This document shows positions 10,565 to 20,951 of a DNA stretch of 64,000 nt, one piece after another. Both the position numbers and the translations under genes were made by a program. Numbering within the stretch: position 1 is the stretch's first letter; the number at the start of each line of letters is the position of its first letter. The notes under the pieces were generated by a model, which was given only the letters and a program-made list of their open reading frames with translations, did not search any database and had not been told where the DNA came from. The DNA is from Agmasoma carcini (nom. nud.). Taxonomy: Eukaryota > Microsporidia > Thelohaniidae. The stretch spans positions 186,001 through 250,000 of the forward strand of contig JAOXFI010000005.1 in NCBI GenBank assembly GCA_029232285.1, in the 5' to 3' direction.

Positions 10565-10725
10565 ATGCTTATAGATTATGAATTAACGTATCTATCATTA
10601 TATATAATACTATTGATATTTAAGAGTTGAAATTTCATAATATTATGTTTATAGGCTATGAATTAACGTATCAATCACTATATATAATACTATTGATATT
10701 TAAGAGTTGAAATTTCATAAAATAA
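10565..10725. repeat. 80-bp tandem duplication
   Basis: Two copies about 80 bp apart of a block containing TATGAATTAACGTATC and ACTATTGATATTTAAGAG (first at about 10575, second at about 10655), nearly identical. It lies in the intergenic region between RPL12 and the second lectin-like gene. Confidence 0.85.
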
Positions 10726-11094
10726 TCGTACAAGTACTGATATAAGAATAGAGGTTAGATCTTTTATTTAGAGCTAAAAGAATATTCACAAACATAAAAA
10801 CTTATATAAAATCAAATATGTAATTACAATTATCAGATCATAATATATAAAAATAATATTGTAGAACTAACTAAATTGGCAATATTTAGGGGGTTACGTC
10901 AAGAAATACATATTTTTTCATAAATTATTAAAAAAAAACATTCTCAATAAACAATAACATTCCATGTTGTACATCCTTTAAATGTACATCTTTCATCTTT
11001 AATTGAGCTTAGAAACTTAATGATTTGAGTTATCAAGAAATGATTTGTAAAACAGTTTCAAAATATTTATTTTGCCTTGATTGCAAAACACAAT
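10726..11094. other. AT-rich upstream region of RBLL 2
   Basis: Upstream flank; no RNA gene or frame supported. Confidence 0.35.
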
Positions 11095-12036
11095 ATGCTA
11101 CTGCTACTGTACAGTTTGATTAATACCACTGAAGAATCAAACAACGATTCTAAAGATGAAGCAACTAGTAAAAACTTACATTTAGTCAATAAAAATGAAC
11201 CTAACCAGAATCTAATGATAGATTCAATAGAAAAGATGATAGGCGTGGTTACAAAAGAAGGAAAGCCACAATGTCAAAATCATAAGAAGTTACTCACATG
11301 CGAATCTGGAAAACCAGAAAAATTTAAGTACATACCAGACTATTCCTTCCTTATAAACAAAAAAAATAAATGTATTTTTAGTTCTGAGATGAAAATAAGG
11401 ATAGGGAAATGCAAGCCAAATGATCCTAGATTTATGTGGATCAAGAATGATGGGAAATCTATTGTATTAAAAGCAAAATGTACAAAAGAGGAGGTGGAAT
11501 ATAGCTCAGAAGAAAGCAGTTCTGATAAAGAAGAAAAACCTAATCATCATAAAAATAAACCATCCCCACAAAACCCAAAAGAAAACCAAGAAAAACTGGA
11601 ACAAGCAATAGAAGGTATCATTTCAATCAACAAACAACTAACAAAGGTGCTGGAGAAACATTATGACAAGGCAATTGACAGAAACAAAGAATTAATGAAT
11701 TCTCAGAAGCCAAAAAACGATTTTAATAATTTCTTTGAACGTTTTCATGATAGCCAGCCAAAGGATGGTAACCAATCTGAAACTTCGTCTGAAGAAAGCG
11801 AAAAGGTCAAATATTTTAAGTCAAAAGCACCAAAAAAACGAAAAAACAAAAAAACTAAACAAAAACATGAAATAGTGATAACCGATCAAACGTCTACTTC
11901 GCCTTCTTCAATAGATAAGACGAAAATCATCCCCCAAATATTCAATACCTTTGAAAAAATAATGAATTCTGATATTTTAGCTACTGATGGATTTCATGAA
12001 AATAGCTTAGATCAAAATCAGTATGGATTTGGTTAA
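11095..12036 (+). CDS. secreted ricin-B-lectin-like protein with charged tail (RBLL 2)
   Basis: A 313-aa protein. A short leucine-rich N terminus (MLLLLYSLIN) could be a signal peptide. Residues about 55-140 hold cysteine-containing beta-trefoil-like strands: KPQCQNHKKLLTCESG, then KCIFSSEMKIRIGKCKPNDP followed by RFMWI, matching one ricin-B repeat in spacing. The rest (about 145-313) is a low-complexity Lys/Glu/Ser-rich region (YSSEESSSDKEEK, KAPKKRKNKKTKQKHE) with a short helix. The tail is absent from the other two members. The frame is open for six codons upstream, but only from a TTG, so the first ATG was taken. Membership in the lectin family is inferred from cysteine spacing and cluster position. 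Confidence 0.6.
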   Translation: MLLLLYSLINTTEESNNDSKDEATSKNLHLVNKNEPNQNLMIDSIEKMIGVVTKEGKPQCQNHKKLLTCESGKPEKFKYIPDYSFLINKKNKCIFSSEMKIRIGKCKPNDPRFMWIKNDGKSIVLKAKCTKEEVEYSSEESSSDKEEKPNHHKNKPSPQNPKENQEKLEQAIEGIISINKQLTKVLEKHYDKAIDRNKELMNSQKPKNDFNNFFERFHDSQPKDGNQSETSSEESEKVKYFKSKAPKKRKNKKTKQKHEIVITDQTSTSPSSIDKTKIIPQIFNTFEKIMNSDILATDGFHENSLDQNQYGFG

Positions 12037-12591
12037 AAGAAACAAAATATTTAGCATCAATAAAGAAAATTTGTATTTATTTTATATATTGTATCTATAG
12101 GTCTACTTATTTATTTAATATAAAAATAAATTTTCATAATTGATCAAATTCAAGATAAATCTATAATAAGTAGCATTTATCTTAGAACATAAAGGTTTGT
12201 GTATCTTTATAACAACAAACCAGAATCTGAATTGTTTCTAGCGTATTTATATATTTTTTAGTCTTTAATGTTGTAACAAGATTTTATTTTAAAACAATTA
12301 TCTTCATTTCTTTAGAACATATACAGTGTCATATTTTATTAATGTGATTTTTTAAGCTATACAGATCGTTAAAGCTTTATAAAACCTTTATTATGTATTT
12401 TAATCAACTAAACAGTACCATTACTTGAAATAACACACATATATTATTAATAATAAACGCATATTGAATTTATTCTGATGATAATCAATTATTAGCCATT
12501 TCATAAATAATCAACTCATATTATTTTTATAAAACTAACTTATACTACCAGGGTAACATTTAAAAAACATATAAAATATTCTAACAATTTT
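12037..12591. other. AT-rich region between convergent genes
   Basis: No RNA gene, repeat or frame supported. Confidence 0.4.
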
Positions 12592-13776
12592 TTATTGTTG
12601 TTTCTTTTCAAATGTAACTGTATTAAATTCTCTTATAATAAGAAAAGCAACACTCAAAATACCAGCACCTAAAATAATGTATGATAAGGATGCATTCTGT
12701 GTTTTTTGATTATCAATTAGACTATCAACTGCTAAAGCAAAATCATTAACACTTTGCTGTAGCTGCTTAACCTTAACAGCAACAGAATTGATTTTTCTGC
12801 TAGAAATACCACCACCCCTCTTATTTATAATATTATTAACCACTCTATCATATTTAGATTCTATCACTTTAATATTCTCAATTGCCGTCGTTTGTATATT
12901 CTTAAGATTAGTGTTTGGTAACTCACCAATAATAAACTTAAGATGGGTTTCCAGCATATCATAACCACTTATAGCATTTCTTACGTCTCCATCATCATGG
13001 TTGATCTCTTGGGGTGTTCTTGGCACATTTGATGGCTGTTCTGATCTAATTTGTGTAGGATCATAATATTCTTTCTCTACTCTCTTCTTAAGACTAGCGT
13101 TTTTAAGAGAAAAGGCCTTTTCTGAAGGAACATTTGTGTATTTAGTAAATATACTAAAATGTTTACCCATTTTTCTAATCTCTTCAACACTGTAATGTTT
13201 AAAGAGATCATAAATCAACCTTTCATTATCATAAAGTTCAACCTTAAAGTTATTTTCTGTACTGATAACCTTGATCGTTAAATCTTTAACATTTCTAAAC
13301 CTTTCAGGGTTCATCGTATCAACTCTTGTTTTAGAAACACCAACATGGTCCATGTTATTACCATCATTCTTGGCAAAGAGAAGCTCTGCTGTCTTTCCTG
13401 TGAATTCTAGACCTGTCATAATACCTTCAAAGAAACTATCAGCTCCTTTATAAACACCAGTGTCCATTACGTTATCTGTGTAATAGAAGTAAATACCAGC
13501 GTGCTGATGTGCTTCTAAGCCTAATTCATTAAAACTAAACTCAAAAGCCCAATTTTTTTCAGTATTTTCTATTTCCCATCTTACGAGACTGCTTTTATTG
13601 TATGAAGATCTTAAGATTAATTCATCTGATTTGATATTGATGTTTTTAAGAGCTATGTTATCATTAGGTGTGTTTGGTCTGTAATTGAACTGTGGTATAA
13701 TTGTTTCTTCAACACCAAACATAGGAGATACCGCCTCCTTACATGACACGGTTCTAAGGGCTTGAAGTAGAAACAT
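12592..13776 (-). CDS. L-type (ERGIC-53/VIP36-like) lectin, membrane cargo receptor
   Basis: Probable glycoprotein cargo receptor cycling between ER and Golgi. The 394-aa protein has an N-terminal legume-lectin-like domain (about residues 25-230): WAFEFSFNELG, then HAGIYFYYTDNVMDTGVYKG, corresponding to the DGLAIWYT...GxVFGS segment of ERGIC-53. A helical stalk follows (about 265-355), then one transmembrane segment (SYIILGAGILSVAFLII, about 364-382) and a short cytosolic tail ending KKQQ, a dilysine KKxx ER-retrieval signal like the KKFF of ERGIC-53. The DG of the sugar site reads HAG, so sugar binding may be altered. Start: first ATG; the first 15 residues (MFLLQALRTVSC) may be a weak signal peptide. 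It sits between two ricin-B-like genes. Confidence 0.85.
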   Translation of the reverse strand: MFLLQALRTVSCKEAVSPMFGVEETIIPQFNYRPNTPNDNIALKNINIKSDELILRSSYNKSSLVRWEIENTEKNWAFEFSFNELGLEAHQHAGIYFYYTDNVMDTGVYKGADSFFEGIMTGLEFTGKTAELLFAKNDGNNMDHVGVSKTRVDTMNPERFRNVKDLTIKVISTENNFKVELYDNERLIYDLFKHYSVEEIRKMGKHFSIFTKYTNVPSEKAFSLKNASLKKRVEKEYYDPTQIRSEQPSNVPRTPQEINHDDGDVRNAISGYDMLETHLKFIIGELPNTNLKNIQTTAIENIKVIESKYDRVVNNIINKRGGGISSRKINSVAVKVKQLQQSVNDFALAVDSLIDNQKTQNASLSYIILGAGILSVAFLIIREFNTVTFEKKQQ

Positions 13777-14525
13777 GAATGTTTATGTTATTTCAAATTT
13801 TATAGTCAAAATGTTTCATAATATTTATTTTTAGTTTATAAATAATTTTTATATAAATATTTTTTAACTGAAAATATTCAAGTGATTTATTTTTAGTAAA
13901 AAAATAATATTGATCTTAAAATAATCAATTAAATTATGTCAAAAGTTGATATATCATTTTTTATTGTGAAAATTATTATAAAGTACAATAAACATCAATA
14001 CAAAAATGTTTTTACTATGTTTAACAATCTCTATATTTATATGTGAAACACTGACTAACATCTTCAAATTTAAAATAATATACTGATTATAGATTGTGAT
14101 GATTCTCCTTGAAGTATATATAACCATCTCTTATCGAGGTTATCTATTAACATAATAATTTGATCAAGTAAACTTTTAAAAAACCCCAATATTATATATT
14201 TTTCATTTGTGGGTAATTAATATTAAAATGATATATTTAAGATTATAAAACCATGTTTTTATGACTGTTTCCTATTTATATGTGTTATTTTATCTCAAAT
14301 ACCAAATAATATTATTATGAATATACCAAAAATTTATTTTAATGATATAAAACACATTAAAAGACAATTACGTAGATTATATATATACACAACATCCTTA
14401 AGAGTCTCTATGAACTAAAAACGATCAATATGTTACATTTTACGATTTGATAAAAACTGATTTATTGTTTCATTTTTGTTTCAAATAAAGCTCAAAAAAT
14501 AAATAAATTCACCTTGTTTCATATT
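13777..14525. other. AT-rich intergenic region between divergent lectin genes
   Basis: Shared upstream region of the L-type lectin (minus) and the third ricin-B-like gene (plus). No RNA gene or frame supported. Confidence 0.4.
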
Positions 14526-15068
14526 ATGTTAAGCATGAGAAATATAATCAAACTATCTTTTATGAGCGCAATACTATGCCAGACAACACTCATAGTACCT
14601 AAAAACCAGAAGAATCACAGACTGACGACTATTGAAGGGACTGTTAAGTTTATAAATAGCTCAGCAAACGACAATACAAAGGTTGATGATTACCTTGAGA
14701 CAGAGCCACAGTACGTTAAACTAGGCTTAGATGACTATGTTTGTGATAAAGAAACTTCCAATAGTTTAGAATGTGCTCTAGGCGGAAAAGAGCCCATTCT
14801 TAAACTTCAACATGTGTATGGTGAAACCCTTTTACAAACAAGCAATAATAAATGCCTAGCCCTCGGTAAAAGGCTTTTAAATGGAGACTATGGAAGTCAG
14901 GCCCTTCCCTGTGACAGTGAAGATTCAAATCAAATATTCTTAACATTTGTTGAACATGGAGGAAATAATCCTAACGATGTGAACTCAAAGAACGTCAAAA
15001 CATTTACTGATGAGGAAAAGTCACAGATCAAGAACAGATATAAACCATTTGGAGTAATCAAGGAATGA
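14526..15068 (+). CDS. secreted ricin-B-lectin-like protein (RBLL 3)
   Basis: A 180-aa protein with an N-terminal signal peptide (MLSMRNIIKLSFMSAILCQT). It is the clearest lectin of the three: SNNKCLALGKRLLNGDYGSQ followed by ALPCDSEDSNQIFLTF is a good ricin-B (CBM13) repeat, C-L-x-x-G ... G-x-x-x-L-x-C-D-x-x-x-x-N-Q-x-F. An earlier strand pair with cysteines (YVCDKETSNSLECALGG) would be another lobe. Length suits a single beta-trefoil. Two in-frame ATGs (14526, 14535) are possible; the upstream TTG was not used. Homologous microsporidian proteins are secreted or sit on spores and bind host surfaces; that role is inferred here. Confidence 0.72.
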   Translation: MLSMRNIIKLSFMSAILCQTTLIVPKNQKNHRLTTIEGTVKFINSSANDNTKVDDYLETEPQYVKLGLDDYVCDKETSNSLECALGGKEPILKLQHVYGETLLQTSNNKCLALGKRLLNGDYGSQALPCDSEDSNQIFLTFVEHGGNNPNDVNSKNVKTFTDEEKSQIKNRYKPFGVIKE

Positions 15069-16245
15069 TTAAATGAATTAATACGATTTTAATATATTTT
15101 ATGTTTATTTAATTTATAGTTTTTAACAATGTAAAATTTGATATGGGCTGATTGAGGAGTGGCATGCTGTTTTGAGATCTTTCACTTTAAATCAAGTATA
15201 ATACTGGTCAAGCGTCATAATTTTAAAATTGTATTCGTTATTTACACATTCAATCATTCTTGATACCCATCAAAGCCCAAACCAATAATTGCAAGTGTTT
15301 CTTTCTGCTTTTATATAATTTATGATAGTACATTAGTCATTTTATAATTATTTATATAAATACTGTTTAGAATTGGTATTTAGCCCTATAAATCAAAGCA
15401 ATGACGCATTTTTGTTACAAATCCAACCCTTTCCTCCAATTTAAGTAATTTATTATAGTTTTAAATAAACAAAAATAAAATGTTAAAATTTTTAATTAAA
15501 AAAACAATCAAATTATCTTAAACCAATAAATATTTGATTATGTCAATTTTTTTACACTCCGATAATCCACAATTATTTATTTGTTAGTTATATTGAAATA
15601 TTCCTTTATTTTGATATTTATTTTATTGGTAAATAATACATCAGAAACATTAATATGAGTATATTTGTTACATAAAGACCATAATTATAATATAAAAACA
15701 ATATATTAAACATTTGGTTATATTCTTCTGTGTAATGATTAATTATATCTTTATTATCATATTGATGTATCATCTCTTTGCTTAGAAAGTTTTTTTAAAA
15801 CAAACACTGATTGCATCACTAAAGATTAACCAATATATTTAAAAGGGATATAATTGATAATTACATCTTCTTTTTACACATTAATATCATATATTAATAC
15901 TCTCAATTATTTCATCAAAATTTTGATGAAAATTTCAATAAAGCTTATTTACTGTACCTTTTAACCCTAAATAATCTAATACACGTTTTTTAACCTTTTT
16001 ATAACCATCTATCTCATATTATTCACCTCCTTACCCATTTTCTATAATATTTTAACATATTGTTAAAATGACAGATATGTTAGTAAAAATTTTTGTAATA
16101 GCTCAAATATTTAATATTTTCAATAAACAATAAACATAAAATCTTTCATCACCTTTTCTAACACTTATTTTTCATTTGTCCTTCTTCTTTCAATAGTTTT
16201 ATTATTTTATAATTTTTAGATAAATATTACATTTTTTTCCCATCT
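15069..16245. other. 1.2 kb AT-rich intergenic region
   Basis: Upstream of SIN3. I see no tRNA, tandem repeat or frame. A weak inverted repeat (TCAAAATTTTGA, about 15915) is unremarkable in this composition. Confidence 0.4.
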
Positions 16246-18558
16246 ATGGAAGACGAATTTGATAATGTAGATAGTCAAAATAATGATAATAACAAGCCAT
16301 CCATCGAATCTAATCGCGATGTAGAGATAGACGATGCCTCTAAACACATGGAACAGAAAAAAGTGGTGAGGCGACTTTACCCTCCAACTGAATACCAACC
16401 AATACCACCTCCTCGCCCTCCAATGGACGTACAGGTTATTCCAAACTACCCTAGACAAATAAACAATCCACCTGACCGCAAATCAGAGGACGTTGACCTG
16501 ACAGAAGCAATGATGTTCCTTAATGAAATTAAAGACATTTATTCAAACAATCTTCAAGTCTACGATAGATTTCTAGAAACAATGAGAGATTTTAAGTTTG
16601 GAAAATATGACGCAGAGGAGGTATGCAAAGCTGTAAGAATCTTATTTAAAGACAACCCGAAGCTCATAACTAACTTCGATGAATATCTTCCTCATCATTT
16701 GAGGTACATTGAGAGTGCTGCTTTTGATAGGCCCCCAAGAGATGCTTTTGTATATAGACAGCATCCCCCTCCTCATCCTGTCCCATATCCACCACCTAAA
16801 CCACCCATGCATCATATGGTACCTCCTCATCCAATAATTCGACAACAACCACCCCTCTATCCTGCCAGACCCATGAGACCACCTTCTCCACCTCCGAACA
16901 TACAAAAACAGAAACAAGTGGAAAACGACACCCCTAAGCACAGGATGGCTAACGAGTTTATAAATAGAGTGAGATGTAGATATGCAGCCAAGCCATATAT
17001 ATATAAGCAGTTCGTTGAGTTGCTTCACAAATCAAACTCTGGATTTGATAAACTCTGTGAACATGTTGCATCACTTATTTATGATTCACCTGATCTGATT
17101 GCTAGCTTTGAGTCTAACTTCAAGCCTTCTGTTCAACAAACATCAGAAAAAGATAAAGATCCATTGAAAAAGATAAAAGATATCATAGCAGAGAAAGGCT
17201 TACTTGATGATTTCCTTAAAGCTTTAAATTTCTATAACCAGGGGTATTTCAGTGGTGAAGACTTGGTATTTATTCTTGAACCTTTACTTAATAATGAGGA
17301 TGATTTGCAGGCCATCAAAAAATTCTTAAAAATATCAACAACCTCCAAAAGAAGGAAGGTTGAAAAGAGCTATACCGAAAAGGTTGGATCTTATGTTATT
17401 TTAGATGAGAAGATTAAGCTTGACTGTCCTCCGAGATGTGCTGAGATTTTAAATAATGTTTGCGTTTGTGTCTCTACATTTAATTCTGAAGAAGATGCTT
17501 ATATTTTCAGAACGAAGAATGGATCAGAAGATGTTTTGATTAAGGTCGGTGATGAAAGGTATGAAGCAGATTTGCATATGGACCGTTTGAAATTGTTAAT
17601 TGCTAAACTTGAAGAACTGTTGGATAGTACTTCTGAGGCAGAGTTAGATATTGAAGATATTGGAATGTCCGGGGCAATTGTAAAAGAGACTCTTAAGACG
17701 GTTTATTCAGATAAAAGTAATGAGATTCTTGAGAATATTCTCACCTATCCATCAAAGACTATTCCTGTGGTTTTAAAGAGGCTTGATATGATTTACAAAT
17801 GTAATTCGTCTAGACATAGAGAGTGTAAAAAGATGTGGCGATCTGTTGTTGATTCACATTATTACAAGGCTTATGATTCAAGAGGTTTTGCATATAAGGC
17901 ATCAGAGAAGGGACAATTAAACCTTAGACATGTTCAAGCAGAGTCTCAAAAGCCATTTGAGTCATGTTTTTCGGATTCTGAGCTTTTAGAGCAGGTTCAT
18001 CAATTTTGTCGTTTAATATATGAACAAAGTATTTCATCAAATGCTCCAAAGTATTTGTCTGCTGTTGATAAAGTATTTGAGAATCTTAAGAATGTTGATT
18101 ACAAAGGGAATATTGGTTTTGAAGAATATTCAGTCTATTATTTTATTAATGAGGTTTATCAAAGGTTGTTAGAGCTTAAGAATGTAGAATTAGAACCACT
18201 TGAGTCCAATCCTATGTGTGTGTTGATCAATATACAGGATGAGTGTAGTATTACAAAGAGGTATGAGCAAGTGATTAAGTTAGTTAATGAGCTTGCGGGT
18301 AGAAAATTAGATTCTGATAGCTTTGAAGAATGTGTTAGACAGCTTACAGATGCTAAAGGTTATAAATTATACAATATGAGGAGGATTTTGGATAAAATTG
18401 AGAAACAAATAGCTTTGGTGGGTTCCGGATCTCCTAGTGATGATCGAGCTCTTAATTATTCTATTGTTAAGATTGATGATATACTTTATATGAAGATGGT
18501 TGATGCTGAAGCAAGTACTAAAGAAACTTCTGTTCTTGACTATGAGGATGAAGATTAA
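16246..18558 (+). CDS. SIN3: SIN3 transcriptional co-repressor
   Basis: Scaffold of the Rpd3-type histone deacetylase complex. The 770-aa protein has paired amphipathic helix domains at about residues 84-150 (EAMMFLNEIKDIYSNNLQVY...FLETMRDF), 233-290 and 304-360. The HDAC-interaction domain begins near 378, with the hallmark EDVLIKVGDERYEADLHMD close to residue 435. A C-terminal Sin3a_C-type region follows (CKKMWRSVVDSHYYKAYDSRG). A proline-rich linker occupies about 160-225 (PPPHPVPYPPPKPPMHH). It is about half the length of yeast Sin3 (1536 aa), a strong but ordered reduction. The ATG is preceded by TTTTTTCCCATCT, the CCC motif. Confidence 0.93.
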   Translation: MEDEFDNVDSQNNDNNKPSIESNRDVEIDDASKHMEQKKVVRRLYPPTEYQPIPPPRPPMDVQVIPNYPRQINNPPDRKSEDVDLTEAMMFLNEIKDIYSNNLQVYDRFLETMRDFKFGKYDAEEVCKAVRILFKDNPKLITNFDEYLPHHLRYIESAAFDRPPRDAFVYRQHPPPHPVPYPPPKPPMHHMVPPHPIIRQQPPLYPARPMRPPSPPPNIQKQKQVENDTPKHRMANEFINRVRCRYAAKPYIYKQFVELLHKSNSGFDKLCEHVASLIYDSPDLIASFESNFKPSVQQTSEKDKDPLKKIKDIIAEKGLLDDFLKALNFYNQGYFSGEDLVFILEPLLNNEDDLQAIKKFLKISTTSKRRKVEKSYTEKVGSYVILDEKIKLDCPPRCAEILNNVCVCVSTFNSEEDAYIFRTKNGSEDVLIKVGDERYEADLHMDRLKLLIAKLEELLDSTSEAELDIEDIGMSGAIVKETLKTVYSDKSNEILENILTYPSKTIPVVLKRLDMIYKCNSSRHRECKKMWRSVVDSHYYKAYDSRGFAYKASEKGQLNLRHVQAESQKPFESCFSDSELLEQVHQFCRLIYEQSISSNAPKYLSAVDKVFENLKNVDYKGNIGFEEYSVYYFINEVYQRLLELKNVELEPLESNPMCVLINIQDECSITKRYEQVIKLVNELAGRKLDSDSFEECVRQLTDAKGYKLYNMRRILDKIEKQIALVGSGSPSDDRALNYSIVKIDDILYMKMVDAEASTKETSVLDYEDED

Positions 18559-19842
18559 ACAATCTATTCTAGGTTTTTATGTTTTAGTTTATTAATTTTC
18601 TTAAGTTATATTATTTCAATGATTGATTATTTATATTTTCGTTGAAATGATTTATTTTGTGATTAAATATATTATTTTGGTGGTTTAATGGGTTATGGTT
18701 TTTAATCTTTGAAATCCTTAAGAAGAGTGCAATTGATATTGGTAAGCTTCGCTCTCTGATAACGAAAGCGAGGTGAAGTACTAAGATTGTAAAATTTTCG
18801 GTTTTGTACACACGTGCTTCTTTCAAACCTTTGATTTCGAGTAGAATCAATGAATCTTTGTTTTTTAGTTGTTTGTAATGTATTTAAGCAATATAATAAG
18901 ATGTATATGTGATTTAACTATCATAGGCTTATATTGTTAGAATGAAAAAATTCTAAAATTACTTGAATTGATAAAAATCAATATATGATCTATAATATAA
19001 TACCTCATACTTGGATTAGAAATATCAAGAGAATGTAGAATGTGGTCTTTCATATCTATAAAGAAGTGGTTCAACATTATATTTAGTAACTTTCATACTT
19101 TGAGTGTTAAAAGCCATATTGACTAAGTCATCTTTTTATAAACGTTGATCTATAATTGAAACACTGAAAATAATATTTTTCGGTAATAGAAATTTATAAA
19201 ATGCGATAAAGTATAAAATTTTTAACAAGCCATTTAAAGGTATTTTATATTTATAATTTCTTAAATGTTAAGAGTGCTTTCAAAGAACTGAACCACAAGG
19301 TATTAAGCTCGAATGCCCAGGTGGATTAGATTTGGTTGCTTTTAAAGATGTAATACAAAAATATTCAAAATTTATTTAAAAATGATGGTTTTACTTGTTT
19401 GGATTGATAGGGGAGTATTACTGTATAATTTCAAAAAGGTTATTAAAAATTCTCGGGTGAATTATCAAGTGAAAATCTAGAGACTCGTATTTATACTGTT
19501 AAGAATATATTTGTATAATTTTGAAATTAATAAGAAATTATAGTATATGTCACAAATCAAAAGTGTATTTTTTAATTTAAATTATGAAATATAGACGATT
19601 TTATATGTAAAAAATAAACATGACAGATGCTGGCCTTGTCACAATTGTATTGATCAATTTTGTAAATTTGGATAATTTCAACCTGCTGTTATCTATATGC
19701 ACTTGATTTATTTATACTATTGAATCTTATATTATTAGAACCTCTTTGATATTCAATCATACTATAATAAATTTATTTATCAAATGTCAGTTTTATATAC
19801 AAATATAATTTCAAAATATTTTTATTATTTTATAATTTAATA
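18559..19842. other. intergenic region downstream of SIN3
   Basis: Mostly AT-rich. The stretch 18715-18850 is distinctly less AT-rich and contains a stable hairpin (separate entry). No frame with an ATG start is supported. Confidence 0.4.
18715..18850. ncRNA. candidate structured non-coding RNA, identity unknown
   Basis: An isolated GC-richer patch in AT-rich DNA. CTTCGC-TC at 18748 pairs with GAGGTGAAG ending at 18779 (8 bp with one bulge and G-U pairs), enclosing a loop with CGAAAGCG. The antisense frame here lacks an ATG, so it is unlikely to be coding. I compared it by eye with U1-U6, U3, SRP, RNase P and 5S motifs and found no match. Strand is undetermined. Confidence 0.3.
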
Positions 19843-19844
19843 TA

Positions 19845-20951
19845 CAGGGTTAGAAAAAAGGTCGGTAAGCCATTATTACCATTAAATTTCAATTGTTTTT
19901 AAATAAATATAACAATTTTATATAACACAATTTGTATTTTTTACAATGTGAAATATCAAATAATGTTGCTAAAATCTGAAAATTAAATAATCAATATTAC
20001 CACATTTTTATAAAATCGCTTGATATGTTATCCTAAATATGCATTGAAAAATCTATCACTGTTTTTAGCTTAAACCCTTGCATCTTTGATCTATAATAAG
20101 CTTAAAGATGATAAATTGAAATCTAAAGATTAGTAAGTTATTCAAGATTTTTAATTCTTTTTTGACCTAAATAATTCTTAATCATGCTTTGGTGTATGTT
20201 TAGGATCATTATCTTGTTGAAAAACATGATTTTTGGGGTTTAATTAATTTGAAATTATTCAAGCTCTTAATTGGAATATCAAAACATATGTATTTATCTA
20301 TTATAAAACCTTAACCATAAATTCACCTCTTCTGTGTTTTATCGTTTGTGATCATAAGCCGTATATTGTCTTTCTTTGTTCATAATAATTTTAACGTTAA
20401 TTCATCACTCCATAAAATTCTATCCCATATGCTATTATTACAATAAATCTACTTTTGTACCAATTAAACCCATCCAAAGAAGATGCGTATGTATAGTAAC
20501 ACACCCTCTAAAACTTTCACTATTTAACCAATGTCTAATAATGGGTGAACTACCAAAAAATAAACCCTCAATCACTATTTTTGGATTTTATTAAAGCATA
20601 CCTTTCAGAACCATTTCTCTTTCAATTATACATGAATATTATATTTTTTACATGTATCATGTTACTGATAAATAGAATTTTCTTTTCAATTATTTCTTTA
20701 AATATGAAATCTAGATATTTAATAAAGTTAAACATAAATACTTCCAACTGAACAATAGGCATTTAAACTTGATTTAGGGTAAAATTATATCGTAAATGCT
20801 GAAGGAATAAAATTCTGATTTTTTTTGCCACATTATTAAATTACATCGTTATAAAATATAAAAATAATGAATAATTGTGTTATATTAAAAGTAATTAGCT
20901 ACGATATGCACTGGTAGAGTCATAATAACTTTTTAAGCGTTTTTCCAACCT
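19845..20951 (-). mobile_element. degenerate Tc1/mariner transposon (element 1)
   Basis: Starts TA|CAGGGTTAGAAAAAA and ends ...GTTTTTCCAACCT|TA, with related imperfect terminal inverted repeats of about 45 bp; the right end shares TTATTATGAC and the CAGTGCATATC block with element 2. On the minus strand 20191-20225 encodes FQQDNDPKHTPKH, the signature around the second catalytic Asp of Tc1 transposases. The frame is broken by many stops, so the element is dead. It is about 60-70 percent similar by eye to element 2 at 46.3 kb over the transposase. Confidence 0.8.
20191..20800 (-). pseudogene. Tc1 transposase remnant
   Basis: Antisense of this interval preserves the FQQDNDPKHT motif, followed quickly by a stop; upstream parts are only recognisable by alignment to the sister copy at 46.5-47.0 kb. 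No intact frame remains. Confidence 0.65.

Noticed and set aside
18611..18850. 79-codon minus-strand frame
   Set aside because: Begins with TTG, has no internal ATG, and the C-terminal half is only AT-driven Asn/Ile; the interval is better read as non-coding with a hairpin.
20376..20751. Two overlapping plus-strand frames
   Set aside because: Both lie inside Tc1 element 1, antisense to its transposase remnant.
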